From an uncultured Lachnospiraceae bacterium (GTDB lineage Bacteria; Bacillota; Clostridia; Lachnospirales; Lachnospiraceae): a DNA stretch of 59,425 bases. The notes beneath the pieces are model-generated. The model was not told the DNA's origin. It saw nothing but the letters and a program-made list of their open reading frames with translations, and did no database searches. Position 1 is the stretch's first letter, and each line of letters starts with the position of its first letter. Of this stretch, positions 1 through 8,565 are shown in pieces. Where the stretch lies: assembly GCA_905199445.1 (NCBI GenBank), contig CAJKGK010000022.1, positions 1 to 59,425 of the forward strand, read 5' to 3'. Made by a program: the position numbers and the translations under genes.

Positions 1-54
1 CCAGCGACACCACGGGTATGAACCGTGTGCTCTAGCCAACTGAGCTATTCCGCC
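1..54 (-). tRNA. tRNA-Met (CAT anticodon), 3' part cut by window edge
   Basis: Read on the minus strand from position 54, the sequence opens GGCGGAATAGCTCAG, has a normal D arm, then a CACGG/CCGTG anticodon stem around a TTCATAC loop, giving anticodon CAT. The start of the T stem (GCTGG) is the last thing visible. About 54 of the expected 76 or so bases are in the window. The body resembles clostridial elongator tRNA-Met; a tRNA-Ile with modified CAT anticodon cannot be excluded without the acceptor end. Confidence 0.9.
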
Positions 55-134
55 GCACCAACGATGATTATTATAACCGACAGGGAAATAAATGTCAACA
101 CCTAATTTTAATTTTTTTTATGATGACACTTCAC

Positions 135-173
135 AAAAAATCCCCGCAGACATCTCTATATGTCCCGGGGATT
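135..173 (-). terminator. Rho-independent terminator after divIC
   Basis: The inverted repeat AATCCCCG/CGGGGATT (139-146 and 166-173) has an inner GACAT/ATGTC extension. On the minus strand a run of T (135-140) follows it. It lies directly downstream of the divIC stop and closes the yabP-yabQ-divIC transcript. Confidence 0.85.
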
Positions 174-186
174 ATAAACGGCCTGC

Positions 187-507
187 TTACTGCTGACTGC
201 TGCTTTTCTGTTTTTTAAATACAATATCTCCGTCCTTGACAAGACCCAGCTTATCTCTGGCAATCTGCTCAATATATTCATCACTTTGAATATACTCACT
301 CTGACGGGCCAGGTCTTCACTCAGTTCCTTTTGTTCTTCAATCTGGCCTAAGAGCTCCTGTTCTACCTGAGCATATTCACGAATCTGCTGCTTCATACCA
401 ATACTGTTATATAGTAAAATAACACCCAGAACCATGACAACCATCGTGATCATGAGCATCCCTGTCTTCTTTTTTTTGGGTCTGCCCTTTTTCTGCTTTA
501 ATGACAT
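187..507 (-). CDS. divIC: Septum formation initiator, DivIC/FtsB family
   Basis: This 106-residue bitopic division protein has a basic cytoplasmic N-terminus, one membrane segment at about residues 17-35, and then a coiled coil (about 38-75). It ends in the family's IARDKLGLVKDGDIVF signature (about 81-97). DivIC/FtsB proteins join FtsL and DivIB/FtsQ in the divisome and help activate septal wall synthesis. An AGGTGG ribosome site precedes the ATG. The gene follows yabP and yabQ closely, the same order as in Bacillus subtilis (yabP, yabQ, divIC), which supports the call. A clear terminator follows it. The gene symbol rests on synteny. Confidence 0.9.
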   Translation of the reverse strand: MSLKQKKGRPKKKKTGMLMITMVVMVLGVILLYNSIGMKQQIREYAQVEQELLGQIEEQKELSEDLARQSEYIQSDEYIEQIARDKLGLVKDGDIVFKKQKSSSQQ

Positions 508-515
508 TATACCAC

Positions 516-1004
516 CTATTTACAATCTGATTGATTACTTGTTATTCCCATTCTACCTGTTTTTACATTTTTTTTCAACATTTTTGCCAAAGACTTAAGA
601 AATTTTTTTAACAATCTGCGAAAAAAGTTCCGTATTTTCCTGAATATGGTCATCATCACCTTAAAAGGCTTTATAAATATATTCAGCAATTTTTTCAGCA
701 GCCACGTTACCGTGCGTACAACAATCTTATCCAGAAGCAGTAAATACAGGCCCATACCGGCAAGCATTCCCAGCATGGTATAGCTTCGGATGGCACCGCT
801 GTCATAACGAAACATAAGGCGATAAATGAAGAAAGCCTCGGCGATCCAAAAGATCGCATCCTGTACCGAGCACAGCCAGACAGGCTGTGAAATCAGCCGT
901 CTGAATATACGCAGGCAGTCATATGCCACAACAACGGCAGCTCCCCATGCCATTGCTGCGCAAAAAAGGCGGATCTGGTGAAGAACAGACGGGCTGATTT
1001 CCAT
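516..1004 (-). CDS. yabQ: Spore cortex biosynthesis protein YabQ
   Basis: This 162-residue membrane protein has three or four hydrophobic segments in the first 85 residues (around 9-27, 46-64 and 75-92). A long, strongly basic tail rich in Lys, Arg and Phe follows. This layout is typical of YabQ, a sporulation membrane protein needed for cortex formation in Bacillus. The ATG begins immediately after the yabP stop codon (TAAATG), so the two are probably translationally coupled; no strong ribosome site stands alone. The placement between yabP and divIC supports the name. No catalytic motif is seen or expected. Confidence 0.85.
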   Translation of the reverse strand: MEISPSVLHQIRLFCAAMAWGAAVVVAYDCLRIFRRLISQPVWLCSVQDAIFWIAEAFFIYRLMFRYDSGAIRSYTMLGMLAGMGLYLLLLDKIVVRTVTWLLKKLLNIFIKPFKVMMTIFRKIRNFFRRLLKKFLKSLAKMLKKNVKTGRMGITSNQSDCK

Positions 1005-1289
1005 TTATCTAAAAAGCCGCCCCCATATTTTTTCCGCCTGCTTGGAAGCTTTTTGAGATTCTGAATACGTGAGGCTGTCAATATTACCATCCACGTTAAT
1101 TTCGCCTTTTTCCAATGTCAAATGACTCATATGAAGTTCATTTCCTTTAATCATCAAAAGCCCCAGAGCTGTTTCCAAAATAATCTCCCCGGCGTCAAAG
1201 GAAATCACATCCGAGACTCCGGTCAGCTGTATAAATCGCCGGTCTCGCAGTGTAAGCATATGATTATTCGTACCGCTGCCATCTTCCAT
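1005..1289 (-). CDS. yabP: Sporulation protein YabP
   Basis: This 94-residue protein carries the YabP/YqfC signature: a beta-rich core with LTLRDRRFIQLTGVSDVISF near residues 12-31, followed by LGLLMIKGNELHMSHLTLE. YabP is a sporulation protein of unknown molecular activity that accompanies YabQ. A very strong site (AAGGAGGGG) lies seven bases before the ATG. The 160-bp gap to rqcP upstream may hold its own promoter, since yabP and yabQ are mother-cell genes in Bacillus. I could not pick out a convincing sigma-E promoter by eye. Confidence 0.88.
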   Translation of the reverse strand: MEDGSGTNNHMLTLRDRRFIQLTGVSDVISFDAGEIILETALGLLMIKGNELHMSHLTLEKGEINVDGNIDSLTYSESQKASKQAEKIWGRLFR

Positions 1290-1449
1290 AAAAAACCCCT
1301 CCTTACAAATGGATTACAGTCTGCTTAATTCATCATATTAAAATAAAATGATAATTATGCATCCATCTGCAGGAAGGGTCGGACACCATTAATTGTGATA
1401 CACAAATTCCATCTCAGATTTAAAATCAATCTCAAATTTCACATTCATC

Positions 1450-1689
1450 TCAGATATAACGGAATAATTCTTTAGCTTCGTCCTTTTTCACGGTTTCAGC
1501 CACGCTTAAAACTTCAACCTTCACCGCTCTGGTACCGAAGCCGATTTCAATAATATCTCCGGCTTTAACATTCACCGAGGCTTTGGCTACCTTGCCGTTA
1601 ATAAGTACACGTCCGGCATCACAGGCTTCGTTGGCCACGGTTCTGCGTTTAATCAGCCGTGAAACTTTAAGATATTTATCCAGTCTCAT
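1450..1689 (-). CDS. rqcP: S4-domain RNA-binding protein RqcP
   Basis: This 79-residue protein is essentially one S4 domain (MRLDKYLKVSRLIKRRTVAN, then GRVLINGKVAKASVNVKAGDIIEI). RqcP (B. subtilis YabO) works with RqcH in ribosome-associated quality control, supporting alanine tailing on stalled 50S subunits. The start chosen is the ATG at 1689, nine bases after GGAGAG. A longer open frame from 1803 exists, but its extra 38 residues are not S4-like and would begin inside the HU terminator, so I reject it. Its neighbours match the conserved mazG-rqcP-yabP order. Confidence 0.9.
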   Translation of the reverse strand: MRLDKYLKVSRLIKRRTVANEACDAGRVLINGKVAKASVNVKAGDIIEIGFGTRAVKVEVLSVAETVKKDEAKELFRYI

Positions 1690-1765
1690 CCTTTTCTCTC
1701 CTTCATCAGTTATCAATTGGCATATCCACGCGATCTGCCAATTAATGAAAGCAGAGCTTTCATCG

Positions 1766-1805
1766 TAAAAAAGGTGCCCAAGGGAAACTTCCGCTTGCGG
1801 CACCT
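1766..1805 (-). terminator. Rho-independent terminator after HU
   Basis: Minus-strand hairpin AGGTGCC/GGCACCT (1799-1805 with 1772-1778) has a G/C-rich inner stem and is followed by six T. It sits 40 bases past the HU stop and separates the abundant HU message from rqcP. Confidence 0.85.
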
Positions 1806-1844
1806 GTCTGACAATTTCTTAAGTACAATAACTATACGTTTAAA

Positions 1845-2120
1845 TTATGCGTTTACAACGTCCTTTAATGCTTTTCCGGCTTTGAATTTCGGAGCCTTGG
1901 AAGCAGCGATCGGCATTGTTTCGCCTGTCTGTGGGTTTCTGCCTTCTCTTGCAGGTCTTTCGGATACTTCAAATGTACCAAAACCTACTAACTGAACCTT
2001 TTCGCCTTTAACTAATTCATCTGTAACAACATCGATAAAAGCTTTTAAAGCTTTTTCGGAATCTTTTTTGGATAATTCTGCTTTTTCAGCAATAGCTGCA
2101 ACTAATTCTGTTTTGTTCAT
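1845..2120 (-). CDS. hup: DNA-binding protein HU
   Basis: This is a 91-residue histone-like protein with the complete HU fold, including MNKTELVAAIAEKAELSKKD at the N-terminus, GFGTFEVSERPAREGRNPQTGE for the DNA-binding arm, and a basic C-terminus. HU bends and compacts DNA. The ATG at 2120 follows an AGGAGG site; an upstream in-frame start at 2150 would add ten non-conserved residues and is rejected. A strong terminator follows the gene. HU is inserted in the otherwise standard mazG-rqcP-yabP block. Confidence 0.96.
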   Translation of the reverse strand: MNKTELVAAIAEKAELSKKDSEKALKAFIDVVTDELVKGEKVQLVGFGTFEVSERPAREGRNPQTGETMPIAASKAPKFKAGKALKDVVNA

Positions 2121-2154
2121 TGTATAAATCCTCCTAAAATGTCTCTGCATCCGC

Positions 2155-2943
2155 TTACTGGCGGCTTAGTTTCTTATTTAATTCCCACAGCTGATCAAGT
2201 TGCTCCGGGTCTAAGGCCGAAAGCTCCAAACCCTTTGATTTTGCTAGGTTTTCAACACTTCCAAGTCTATTTATAAACTTTTCTATAGCATTTGTCAAGC
2301 TATTTTCGGCATTTACCCCCAAAAACCTGGAATAATTAATAAGGCTGAACATAACGTCTCCGAATTCATCATCAATATGGGCCTGATTGCCTTCTAATAC
2401 AGCATTTTCAAGCTCTTCAAGCTCCTCCCGGACCTTGTCCCAAACCTGATGAATATCGGCAAATTCATATCCGGTAACCGCGGCCTTTTTCTGTACCTTT
2501 GCAGCCCTGATATTGGCCGGAAGAGCTTTTGGAACCCGCTTCAAACTTTCATAAATCGTTGTCTCATGTTTTTCCTTCTTTTTAATGGCTTCCCATTGAT
2601 CCAAAACCTCCTCTGAAGTCGTCACGGATGCATCTCCGAAAATATGGGGATGGCGGCTGACCATTTTGGATGCAATGCCGTCAACAATATCGGCCATATC
2701 AAACCAATTTTCCTCTTCTGCAATCTGTGCATGCATGACAACCTGTAAAAGTACATCACCCAGCTCTTCTTTTAAGTTTTCCTCATCCTTTTGATCAATA
2801 GCCTCAACAACCTCATAGGCCTCCTCCAGCATACACGGTTTTAGGCTCTCATGGGTTTGCGCTCTGTCCCAGGGACAACCGTCTTCTGCCCTCAGGCGCT
2901 TGATAATCTGCAGAAATTCCTCATATGTGTATTTCTTTTCCAT
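2155..2943 (-). CDS. mazG: Nucleoside triphosphate pyrophosphohydrolase MazG
   Basis: This 262-residue protein has two MazG-type helical domains. The first holds LEEAYEVVEAID and EELGDVLLQVVMHA (roughly residues 38-71), with the acidic residues that bind magnesium. The second contains REELEELENAV and DEFGDVMFSLINYSRF (about 170-210). MazG hydrolyses NTPs to NMP and pyrophosphate and is used in nucleotide-pool cleaning. It corresponds to the MazG part of B. subtilis YabN but lacks that protein's methyltransferase half. The start at 2943 follows CCAGGAGG; sixteen upstream in-frame residues are rejected. Confidence 0.93.
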   Translation of the reverse strand: MEKKYTYEEFLQIIKRLRAEDGCPWDRAQTHESLKPCMLEEAYEVVEAIDQKDEENLKEELGDVLLQVVMHAQIAEEENWFDMADIVDGIASKMVSRHPHIFGDASVTTSEEVLDQWEAIKKKEKHETTIYESLKRVPKALPANIRAAKVQKKAAVTGYEFADIHQVWDKVREELEELENAVLEGNQAHIDDEFGDVMFSLINYSRFLGVNAENSLTNAIEKFINRLGSVENLAKSKGLELSALDPEQLDQLWELNKKLSRQ

Positions 2944-3067
2944 GACTTTTCCTCCTGGTCTTTTGCCCGGTCCGCCATTACTGCACAGCAAAAAGGCGGC
3001 ACTGATTTGTTTTTATATTAGCACATCAGATCCTGGGTGTACAGAGGACGGTCGATCAAAACATCTT

Positions 3068-3616
3068 TTATTGTTCCAACTGTCTTCCAAGGAAACCGGC
3101 AGCAGCCTGAGCCAGCTTCACTTCTACCTCTCCCATCCTTGCATTTTCGGTGCGGCTGGTCATAATCACAGACCCAATCACATCGCCCTCGGAAATAATC
3201 GGACAAATCACCTGAGCCGTAAATCCTTCATTATTCTGGTTGGAAATAGGAATAAAATGCCGTTCTCCAGCGACCGCATTCCTTACCTCACGCCGATGAA
3301 TCAATTCTTCCAGTTCTTTTGATAAGGACTGGTTTAAAAGATCCTTTTTGGCCGGTCCGGATACAGCAATATGCTGATCTCTGTCTGTAATACTGACAAT
3401 ATGACCGCTGCTTTGAGCCAGCGCATCCGCATACTGCCTGGAAAAAGCGCTCAATTCTCCGATAGGCGAATATTTTTTTAAAATAATCTCACCTTCACGG
3501 TCTGTAAATATTTCCAGAGGATCACCCTCACGGATTCTTAATGTACGGCGAATTTCTTTGGGCACAACAACTCTGCCAAGGTCATCAATACGTCTAACAA
3601 TTCCGGTTGCTTTCAT
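3068..3616 (-). CDS. spoVT: Stage V sporulation protein T (AbrB-type regulator)
   Basis: This 182-residue protein has an N-terminal SpoVT-AbrB swapped-hairpin DNA-binding domain (MKATGIVRRIDDLGRVVVPK, up to about residue 50) and a C-terminal GAF-like domain. That is the exact SpoVT layout, close to the family's usual 178 residues. SpoVT tunes forespore gene expression under sigma-G in Bacillus. The ATG at 3616 follows TGGAGGAAAAT; the longer open frame from 3709 adds unrelated sequence. Its position upstream of mazG matches the mfd-spoVT-mazG order of Firmicutes. Confidence 0.94.
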   Translation of the reverse strand: MKATGIVRRIDDLGRVVVPKEIRRTLRIREGDPLEIFTDREGEIILKKYSPIGELSAFSRQYADALAQSSGHIVSITDRDQHIAVSGPAKKDLLNQSLSKELEELIHRREVRNAVAGERHFIPISNQNNEGFTAQVICPIISEGDVIGSVIMTSRTENARMGEVEVKLAQAAAGFLGRQLEQ

Positions 3617-3770
3617 AAAATTTTCCTCCATCTGCCAAAAACAATAGGCATAAAAAATAATCGCAGTACTATTATCTGTAAACAGTGGATTTTTATACCA
3701 TGAAAGCAAAAGAATGCGATTTCATACAGGTTACCTGCCTTTATTTTGTCATCGATCCGCACCTTCACAA

Positions 3771-3808
3771 AAAAAATCAGCCGCAGGCTCAGGCCCCGGC
3801 TGATTTTT
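3771..3808 (-). terminator. Bidirectional terminator after GH2 gene
   Basis: The inverted repeat AAAATCAGCCG/CGGCTGATTTT is flanked by A-run and T-run on the two sides, so it can stop transcription in either direction. It lies 100 bases beyond the GH2 stop and upstream of spoVT. Confidence 0.85.
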
Positions 3809-3904
3809 CCAATATCAGACTTCTGACACAATACAAATTATACCATGCATTCGTGGATATTTTCCCGATAAATTTCTTTTACCACCATAATCTCTCGGTC
3901 CGTC

Positions 3905-6406
3905 TCAAATATCTTCTGCATTTAGCAAAATAACCTGTTCCGGACATCCCTCGCCGCCGATGGTGACACGAAGTGTTCCCGGCGCCATGGGACGGATAAC
4001 TGCAAGGGCATGACCGGCAAAGGTTGTACACGCACCTGTACAGAAGCTTTCTTCGCTGTCAGGCGCACCGGTTCCCAGACCTAAAAGGACTCCAGGTCCT
4101 TCAACAGTGACCCAAACCTTTCGGTCACTGTCTGTATTTATCCGATCATTTTCATCCTTTAAATAAATATCAATATAGGCCAGATCCCTTCCGTCAGATG
4201 CCAGCCTGCAGCGGTCAGCCTGAGGAGCAACATGAACATCTTCAGAAGCTGTATGAATCTCGTATCTGCCGGTTTCGGCTCCATTTGTATAAACGATGGC
4301 TTCTGCCTTGCCGGGTTCATAAATGGTATCAAACACATTAAAATATGCCAAAACACCGTTGGCTGTCTCCCTGGGCACAGCCTGCCTGCCAACGGATCGT
4401 CCGTTAATCAGCAGTTCAACTTCATCTGCCTTGCTGTATACTTCAACTCTAATGGGTTTGCCCTCAAAACCTTTCCATGTCCATGAAGAAACATGGCTTG
4501 TCCAGCTCCATGAACTGATCACTGGCTGGCGCTCATACAATCCAGGATCCTGAACCCCGATAAAAGGCTGTGTTCTGTTGCCGATCACAATTTCCCTGTA
4601 ATAACCCTGGGGTGTTTTTTCTCCCGTAATATCAAAATCCGCATCCCAGGCCAGGCGGTACGGATAGCCGCCGTAGATGCCGTTATCCTCCATTTTGCTG
4701 TCCTTGAAAGCATACTTGCCAATGCCCGCTTCCCCAAGATAGTCCCAGGAGGTCCATGAAAAATCGCCGATGACATCAGAATTTTCAAGACACAGTTTCC
4801 AGTTGGCCGCCAGATCCTTAGGGAAAGTTTCACTGCCCACACTGATCCAGTTTGTATACTTCTTGCGGTCTGTCGCATAACGGGTTTCCGCATAATTATA
4901 GCCGGCCACATCAAGGGCTTCATAAGATTCATTGGTAGCCTCCATTACCTGAGGCAGTGTCTGAGCCAGCTTCATCATCTCACCCATATCAGCCATGGCC
5001 GTGTTAATTTCCCCGGGTATAGCCTCTGATTCCGTCCGACCGCTGCCGCCATCTGCATCTGCCTGTCCTGCCATAAGTGTCTGCATGATTTCCTGCATAT
5101 GGTCCATACAGGCCAGCAGGTTATTGGTACCTGCCGTTGTGTAACGGGTGGCATCCAGGCGATGGAACTCCTGGCTTAACCGGCGCATGGTAGCCGCGCC
5201 TGCCGCAGTTCCCACCTCAGTAATTTCATTGCCGCAGGAATACATGACTACAGATGGATGATTATAGTCCTTTCTCACCATGCTGGCCAGATCCGCTCTC
5301 CAGCAAGCCTGAAAATGGGTGCTGTAATCATCCGGATTTTTCGGATCATTCCACATATCCGTCAATTCATCCATCACAAGAACGCCATATTTATCACAGG
5401 CATTCAGCAGAGCACGGCTCATGGGATGATGCGCGGAACGCACCGCATTATATCCGGCCGCCTTAAGCAGACGAATCCGCCGTTCTTCGGCACGTTCAAT
5501 CGTTGCCGCACCAATCACCCCATTATCGTGATGAATACATCCGCCGTAAAGCTTCACTGTCCTGCCGTTGATGGCCAGCCCCCGCACATGATCCAGAGTG
5601 AGACAACGGATACCAAAGCTTTCCACTTTGGCAGTATCCAAAACTTTGCCCTTTTCCTTTAACTGCACGTTTACTGTATAAAGCCAGGGTGTGTCCACAT
5701 TCCACAGCAGCGGATTTTTAATATACAGTCTGGCCATATACTGGCCACTTTCATTGCCCCTGATATGAAGCACCTGGGTATCCTGGCAGGCCGTCTGTCC
5801 ATGAGCATCTGTCATGATTATTTCCATTTCAAGAAACCGGTCTGCAGCTGCCCGATTGACGATCTCTACCTGAGCCGTCACAGCAGCCACCTGTTCGTCA
5901 CAGGAAACGGTTGTCAGCCGCACGCCGTCCGGCGATATATGTGCGGTTTCACCCACATATAATCTGACATTGCGGTAAATACCGGCACCTGCATACCAGC
6001 GGGAGTCTTTTCCGGTCCGCACGTTGACAGAAATTTCATTTTCCCCGCCGTATTTCAGCAGATGGCCGATGGGCACTGTAAATTCTGTATACCCATTATA
6101 ATGGCTGCCTGCAAAACTGCCGTTGACGTAAACCTTTGCTTCCCGATACACGCCCTCAAATTGAAGCGCAATTTCCTTCCCTGCACAGGCATCGGGCACA
6201 TCAAACTTTTTCCTGTAAACATAAGCCCCTGACGGCCAAAAACCCATGGAACGGCCGCCCACAGCATCCGGACTGCGCATTTCTCCGATTGTGGCATCAT
6301 GAGGCAGCATCACCGGAAATGCGTCCGGTTTCTGTCCGGTCATAAAGCTCATTCCGTCCGCAGCCTTTTCAAATGTCCAGCCATCATTAAATAATCTTCC
6401 AATCAT
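3905..6406 (-). CDS. Glycoside hydrolase family 2 enzyme, beta-galactosidase-like
   Basis: This 833-residue enzyme has the GH2 order: an N-terminal sugar-binding jelly-roll domain (about 1-160), an Ig-like domain (about 165-265), a TIM barrel (about 270-590), then C-terminal sandwich domains including a DUF4982-like region near GKPIRVEVYSKADEVELLIN. The acid/base Glu is in SCGNEITE (near residue 393). The likely nucleophile is in SVGSETFP (near 525). No signal peptide is seen, so it should act in the cytoplasm. An AAGGTGG site precedes the ATG. It is flanked by terminators and appears monocistronic. GH2 members also include beta-glucuronidases and mannosidases, so the substrate is inferred. 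Confidence 0.9.
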   Translation of the reverse strand: MIGRLFNDGWTFEKAADGMSFMTGQKPDAFPVMLPHDATIGEMRSPDAVGGRSMGFWPSGAYVYRKKFDVPDACAGKEIALQFEGVYREAKVYVNGSFAGSHYNGYTEFTVPIGHLLKYGGENEISVNVRTGKDSRWYAGAGIYRNVRLYVGETAHISPDGVRLTTVSCDEQVAAVTAQVEIVNRAAADRFLEMEIIMTDAHGQTACQDTQVLHIRGNESGQYMARLYIKNPLLWNVDTPWLYTVNVQLKEKGKVLDTAKVESFGIRCLTLDHVRGLAINGRTVKLYGGCIHHDNGVIGAATIERAEERRIRLLKAAGYNAVRSAHHPMSRALLNACDKYGVLVMDELTDMWNDPKNPDDYSTHFQACWRADLASMVRKDYNHPSVVMYSCGNEITEVGTAAGAATMRRLSQEFHRLDATRYTTAGTNNLLACMDHMQEIMQTLMAGQADADGGSGRTESEAIPGEINTAMADMGEMMKLAQTLPQVMEATNESYEALDVAGYNYAETRYATDRKKYTNWISVGSETFPKDLAANWKLCLENSDVIGDFSWTSWDYLGEAGIGKYAFKDSKMEDNGIYGGYPYRLAWDADFDITGEKTPQGYYREIVIGNRTQPFIGVQDPGLYERQPVISSWSWTSHVSSWTWKGFEGKPIRVEVYSKADEVELLINGRSVGRQAVPRETANGVLAYFNVFDTIYEPGKAEAIVYTNGAETGRYEIHTASEDVHVAPQADRCRLASDGRDLAYIDIYLKDENDRINTDSDRKVWVTVEGPGVLLGLGTGAPDSEESFCTGACTTFAGHALAVIRPMAPGTLRVTIGGEGCPEQVILLNAEDI

Positions 6407-6558
6407 TTTATACCCACCTTCTCTATAAATAGTTTATCTGTATATTTAATTATAAGCGTTTTTTTATCAGAAAAAATGGCTGAAATGGTTTTATTTTTAT
6501 CCAATTTGGGCAGCGTCCATCATAGGGGACATTAAACTTTTTAGATCCCAAATCACGA

Positions 6559-6588
6559 AAAGCAGTAACCATACCGGCTGCTGCTTTC
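6559..6588 (-). terminator. Weak candidate terminator after phnX
   Basis: Minus-strand hairpin AAAGCAG/CTGCTTT lies about 35 bases past the phnX stop. The following T run is short (TTTTCG), so this is only a candidate end for the AEP operon. Confidence 0.35.
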
Positions 6589-6620
6589 CAAAGAAGGGGT
6601 ACACTATATTTTTTTGTTTC

Positions 6621-7388
6621 TTACTCCACCAAATCCAGAATTCCTCTGATATCCTGAACCACTGCATCTGCGCCTGCTTCCAGATAAACTCTGGCCACGC
6701 TTTCGTCCCGGGCTTTTTTCTCCGCCAGGGTCAGTGCCTCGTATTCCGCTTTTGTCAGTCCCATCACCGAGCTGCCCTCAATAATACCTACAGATACCAT
6801 ACCGGCGTTTTTGCCTTCTTTGATATCGGCAACGGTATCTCCCACTTTCATAACTCTGGAAACAGACAAAAGTCCCAGTTTTTCCATGTTTCTGAAAATC
6901 ATATATGGGTAGGGTCTGCCTTTTTGTCCCGTAGAATCCGGGCTGAACCAGCAGTCCGGACTGTAGCCTGCAGCTGCGGCTTCCGGTACAACCAGGTTCA
7001 TCATTTCATCTGTATAGCCGGTCGTTGATCCGATTTTCAGGCCCATGGCTCTGAGCTGATCTACAGTTTCCGTCACATAAGGTTTGGGATTCGCATAATC
7101 CCTGACAATTTTTAAAATTTTACATTCACTAAGTTCATAAACCTTCCGGACATCCGCCTCTGTCCATTTTCTGCCCTGTTTTTCTTCCCAAAGTCTGGAA
7201 ATTCTATCCATAGAAAGCATAGCTCTCACATGATCGATTTTAAGCATTCCCATCGGTTTTCTCACTTCTTCCAGTTCCGGTGTCATGCCGAATTCCTGAA
7301 AAGCTTCGATAAAAGCCTTAACCGGAGCAAAGCATCCGTAATCCACCGTTGTACCTGCCCAGTCAAAAATAATTCCATCAAATTTCAT
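6621..7388 (-). CDS. phnX: Phosphonoacetaldehyde hydrolase
   Basis: This 255-residue HAD-superfamily enzyme hydrolyses phosphonoacetaldehyde to acetaldehyde and phosphate, the second step of 2-aminoethylphosphonate breakdown. The nucleophile motif IIFDWAGTTVD is at residues 6-16 (Asp9). The Schiff-base lysine typical of PhnX is in MGMLKIDHVRAM (near residue 50). STTGYT and KVGDTVADIKEGKNAGM complete the HAD motifs. The start at 7388 follows GGAGG at good spacing; an in-frame ATG five codons upstream is possible. It is the last gene of the operon behind phnW. Confidence 0.95.
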   Translation of the reverse strand: MKFDGIIFDWAGTTVDYGCFAPVKAFIEAFQEFGMTPELEEVRKPMGMLKIDHVRAMLSMDRISRLWEEKQGRKWTEADVRKVYELSECKILKIVRDYANPKPYVTETVDQLRAMGLKIGSTTGYTDEMMNLVVPEAAAAGYSPDCWFSPDSTGQKGRPYPYMIFRNMEKLGLLSVSRVMKVGDTVADIKEGKNAGMVSVGIIEGSSVMGLTKAEYEALTLAEKKARDESVARVYLEAGADAVVQDIRGILDLVE

Positions 7389-7440
7389 TGCATCATCCTC
7401 CATGATCTGCTTCCTGTTTCTGAAAATTTCCTGTTATCGA

Positions 7441-8532
7441 TTATCTTGTCTCCAGAAATTCCCGGATAATTCCACACAGCCGATCCATATCCGCTTCGTA
7501 GATCTCCCCAATATTTCCAACTCTAAAAGTATCCGCATCTGTCACCTTTCCGGGATAAATGGCATAGCCGCGTTCTTTAATATAAGTGTACATATCCTTA
7601 AAGGAAAAATTATGGTGCTGAGGATATAAAAAGGTTGTAATGATCGGGCTCTGATGCTCGTGCCCAATATATGTATCAATTCCCATCTGAGCCATCTTTT
7701 CAATGAGTACCCGGTTATTATTGGAATAACGGTGATTTCTGGCTTCAATGCCGCCCTCCTGTTCCAGTTCTTTTAAAGCCTGAGCAAATGCCAGAACCAC
7801 ATGGGTCGGGGAGGTAAAACGCCACTTTCCGTCTTTATTCATGGTTTCCCACTGATCATACAAATCCAAAGACAGGCTTCTGGCTTTTCCTTTGCTTTCT
7901 ATAAGCCGATCTCTTTTACAGATAACAAACGAAAATCCCGGGACACCCTGAATGCATTTGTTGGCACTGCTTATGATAAAGTCAATCCCCAGATCACCTA
8001 CAGGGATATCTACACCGCCAAAACTGGACATGGCATCTACAATAAAGATTTTTCCGGCCCCTTTCACAACACCGGCCACGTCTGCAATATCATTTAAAAT
8101 ACCGGAAGTCGTCTCGCAATGAACCATGGCAACATGGGTAATTTCCGGATGTTCTTTAAGAATCTGCCCAATCTTTTCTCCGCTGGGCACCTGGTTATAA
8201 GCTTCATGGTAAATATGGTACGGAATTTTTCCATGTGCTGCAATATCCTCCATCCGCTCACCGTAAGCGCCGTTGGCCACGATTAAAAGATTATCAGCCG
8301 CGCCGATGACGCTGGTCAGAACAGATTCCACACCAAAAGTACCGCTGCCCTGCATAAGCACTGTGGTATATTCCGGTTCCGATACATGCGCCAGGTTTAA
8401 CAGTTTTTGCCGGATGGACTGAGTTATGATTTTATAATCATCATCCCATGTGCAGTGGTCAAACAGCATCTGATTTTTCACAGTATCCGTCGTTGTCAGC
8501 GGTCCCGGTGTGAGTAATTTATAATAAGCCAT
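7441..8532 (-). CDS. phnW: 2-aminoethylphosphonate--pyruvate transaminase
   Basis: This 363-residue PLP-dependent class V aminotransferase transfers the amino group of 2-aminoethylphosphonate to pyruvate, giving phosphonoacetaldehyde and alanine. The sequence shows the family start (LLTPGPLTTTDTVK), GSGTFGVES for cofactor binding, VDAMSSFGG, and the PLP lysine in SSANKCIQGVPGFSF. The start at 8532 has a GGAGA site. It lies 33 bases after the binding-protein gene and 52 bases before phnX. Transporter, transaminase and hydrolase thus form one complete route from external AEP to phosphate, alanine and acetaldehyde. Confidence 0.96.
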   Translation of the reverse strand: MAYYKLLTPGPLTTTDTVKNQMLFDHCTWDDDYKIITQSIRQKLLNLAHVSEPEYTTVLMQGSGTFGVESVLTSVIGAADNLLIVANGAYGERMEDIAAHGKIPYHIYHEAYNQVPSGEKIGQILKEHPEITHVAMVHCETTSGILNDIADVAGVVKGAGKIFIVDAMSSFGGVDIPVGDLGIDFIISSANKCIQGVPGFSFVICKRDRLIESKGKARSLSLDLYDQWETMNKDGKWRFTSPTHVVLAFAQALKELEQEGGIEARNHRYSNNNRVLIEKMAQMGIDTYIGHEHQSPIITTFLYPQHHNFSFKDMYTYIKERGYAIYPGKVTDADTFRVGNIGEIYEADMDRLCGIIREFLETR

Positions 8533-8565
8533 TTTAAATCTCCTTTTCAAACTCTGATCTCGTAT

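Noticed and set aside
1290..1449. Sigma-E promoter for yabP
   Set aside because: The expected location upstream of yabP was searched, but no convincing -35/-10 pair could be picked out by eye.
1450..1803. Longer form of the S4-domain protein starting at 1803
   Set aside because: The extra residues lie in the HU terminator and are not family-like; a good ribosome site marks the ATG at 1689.
4159..4932. Several 70-115 residue frames opposite or out of frame within the GH2 gene
   Set aside because: They are shadows of the GH2 coding frame, without ribosome sites or recognisable domains.
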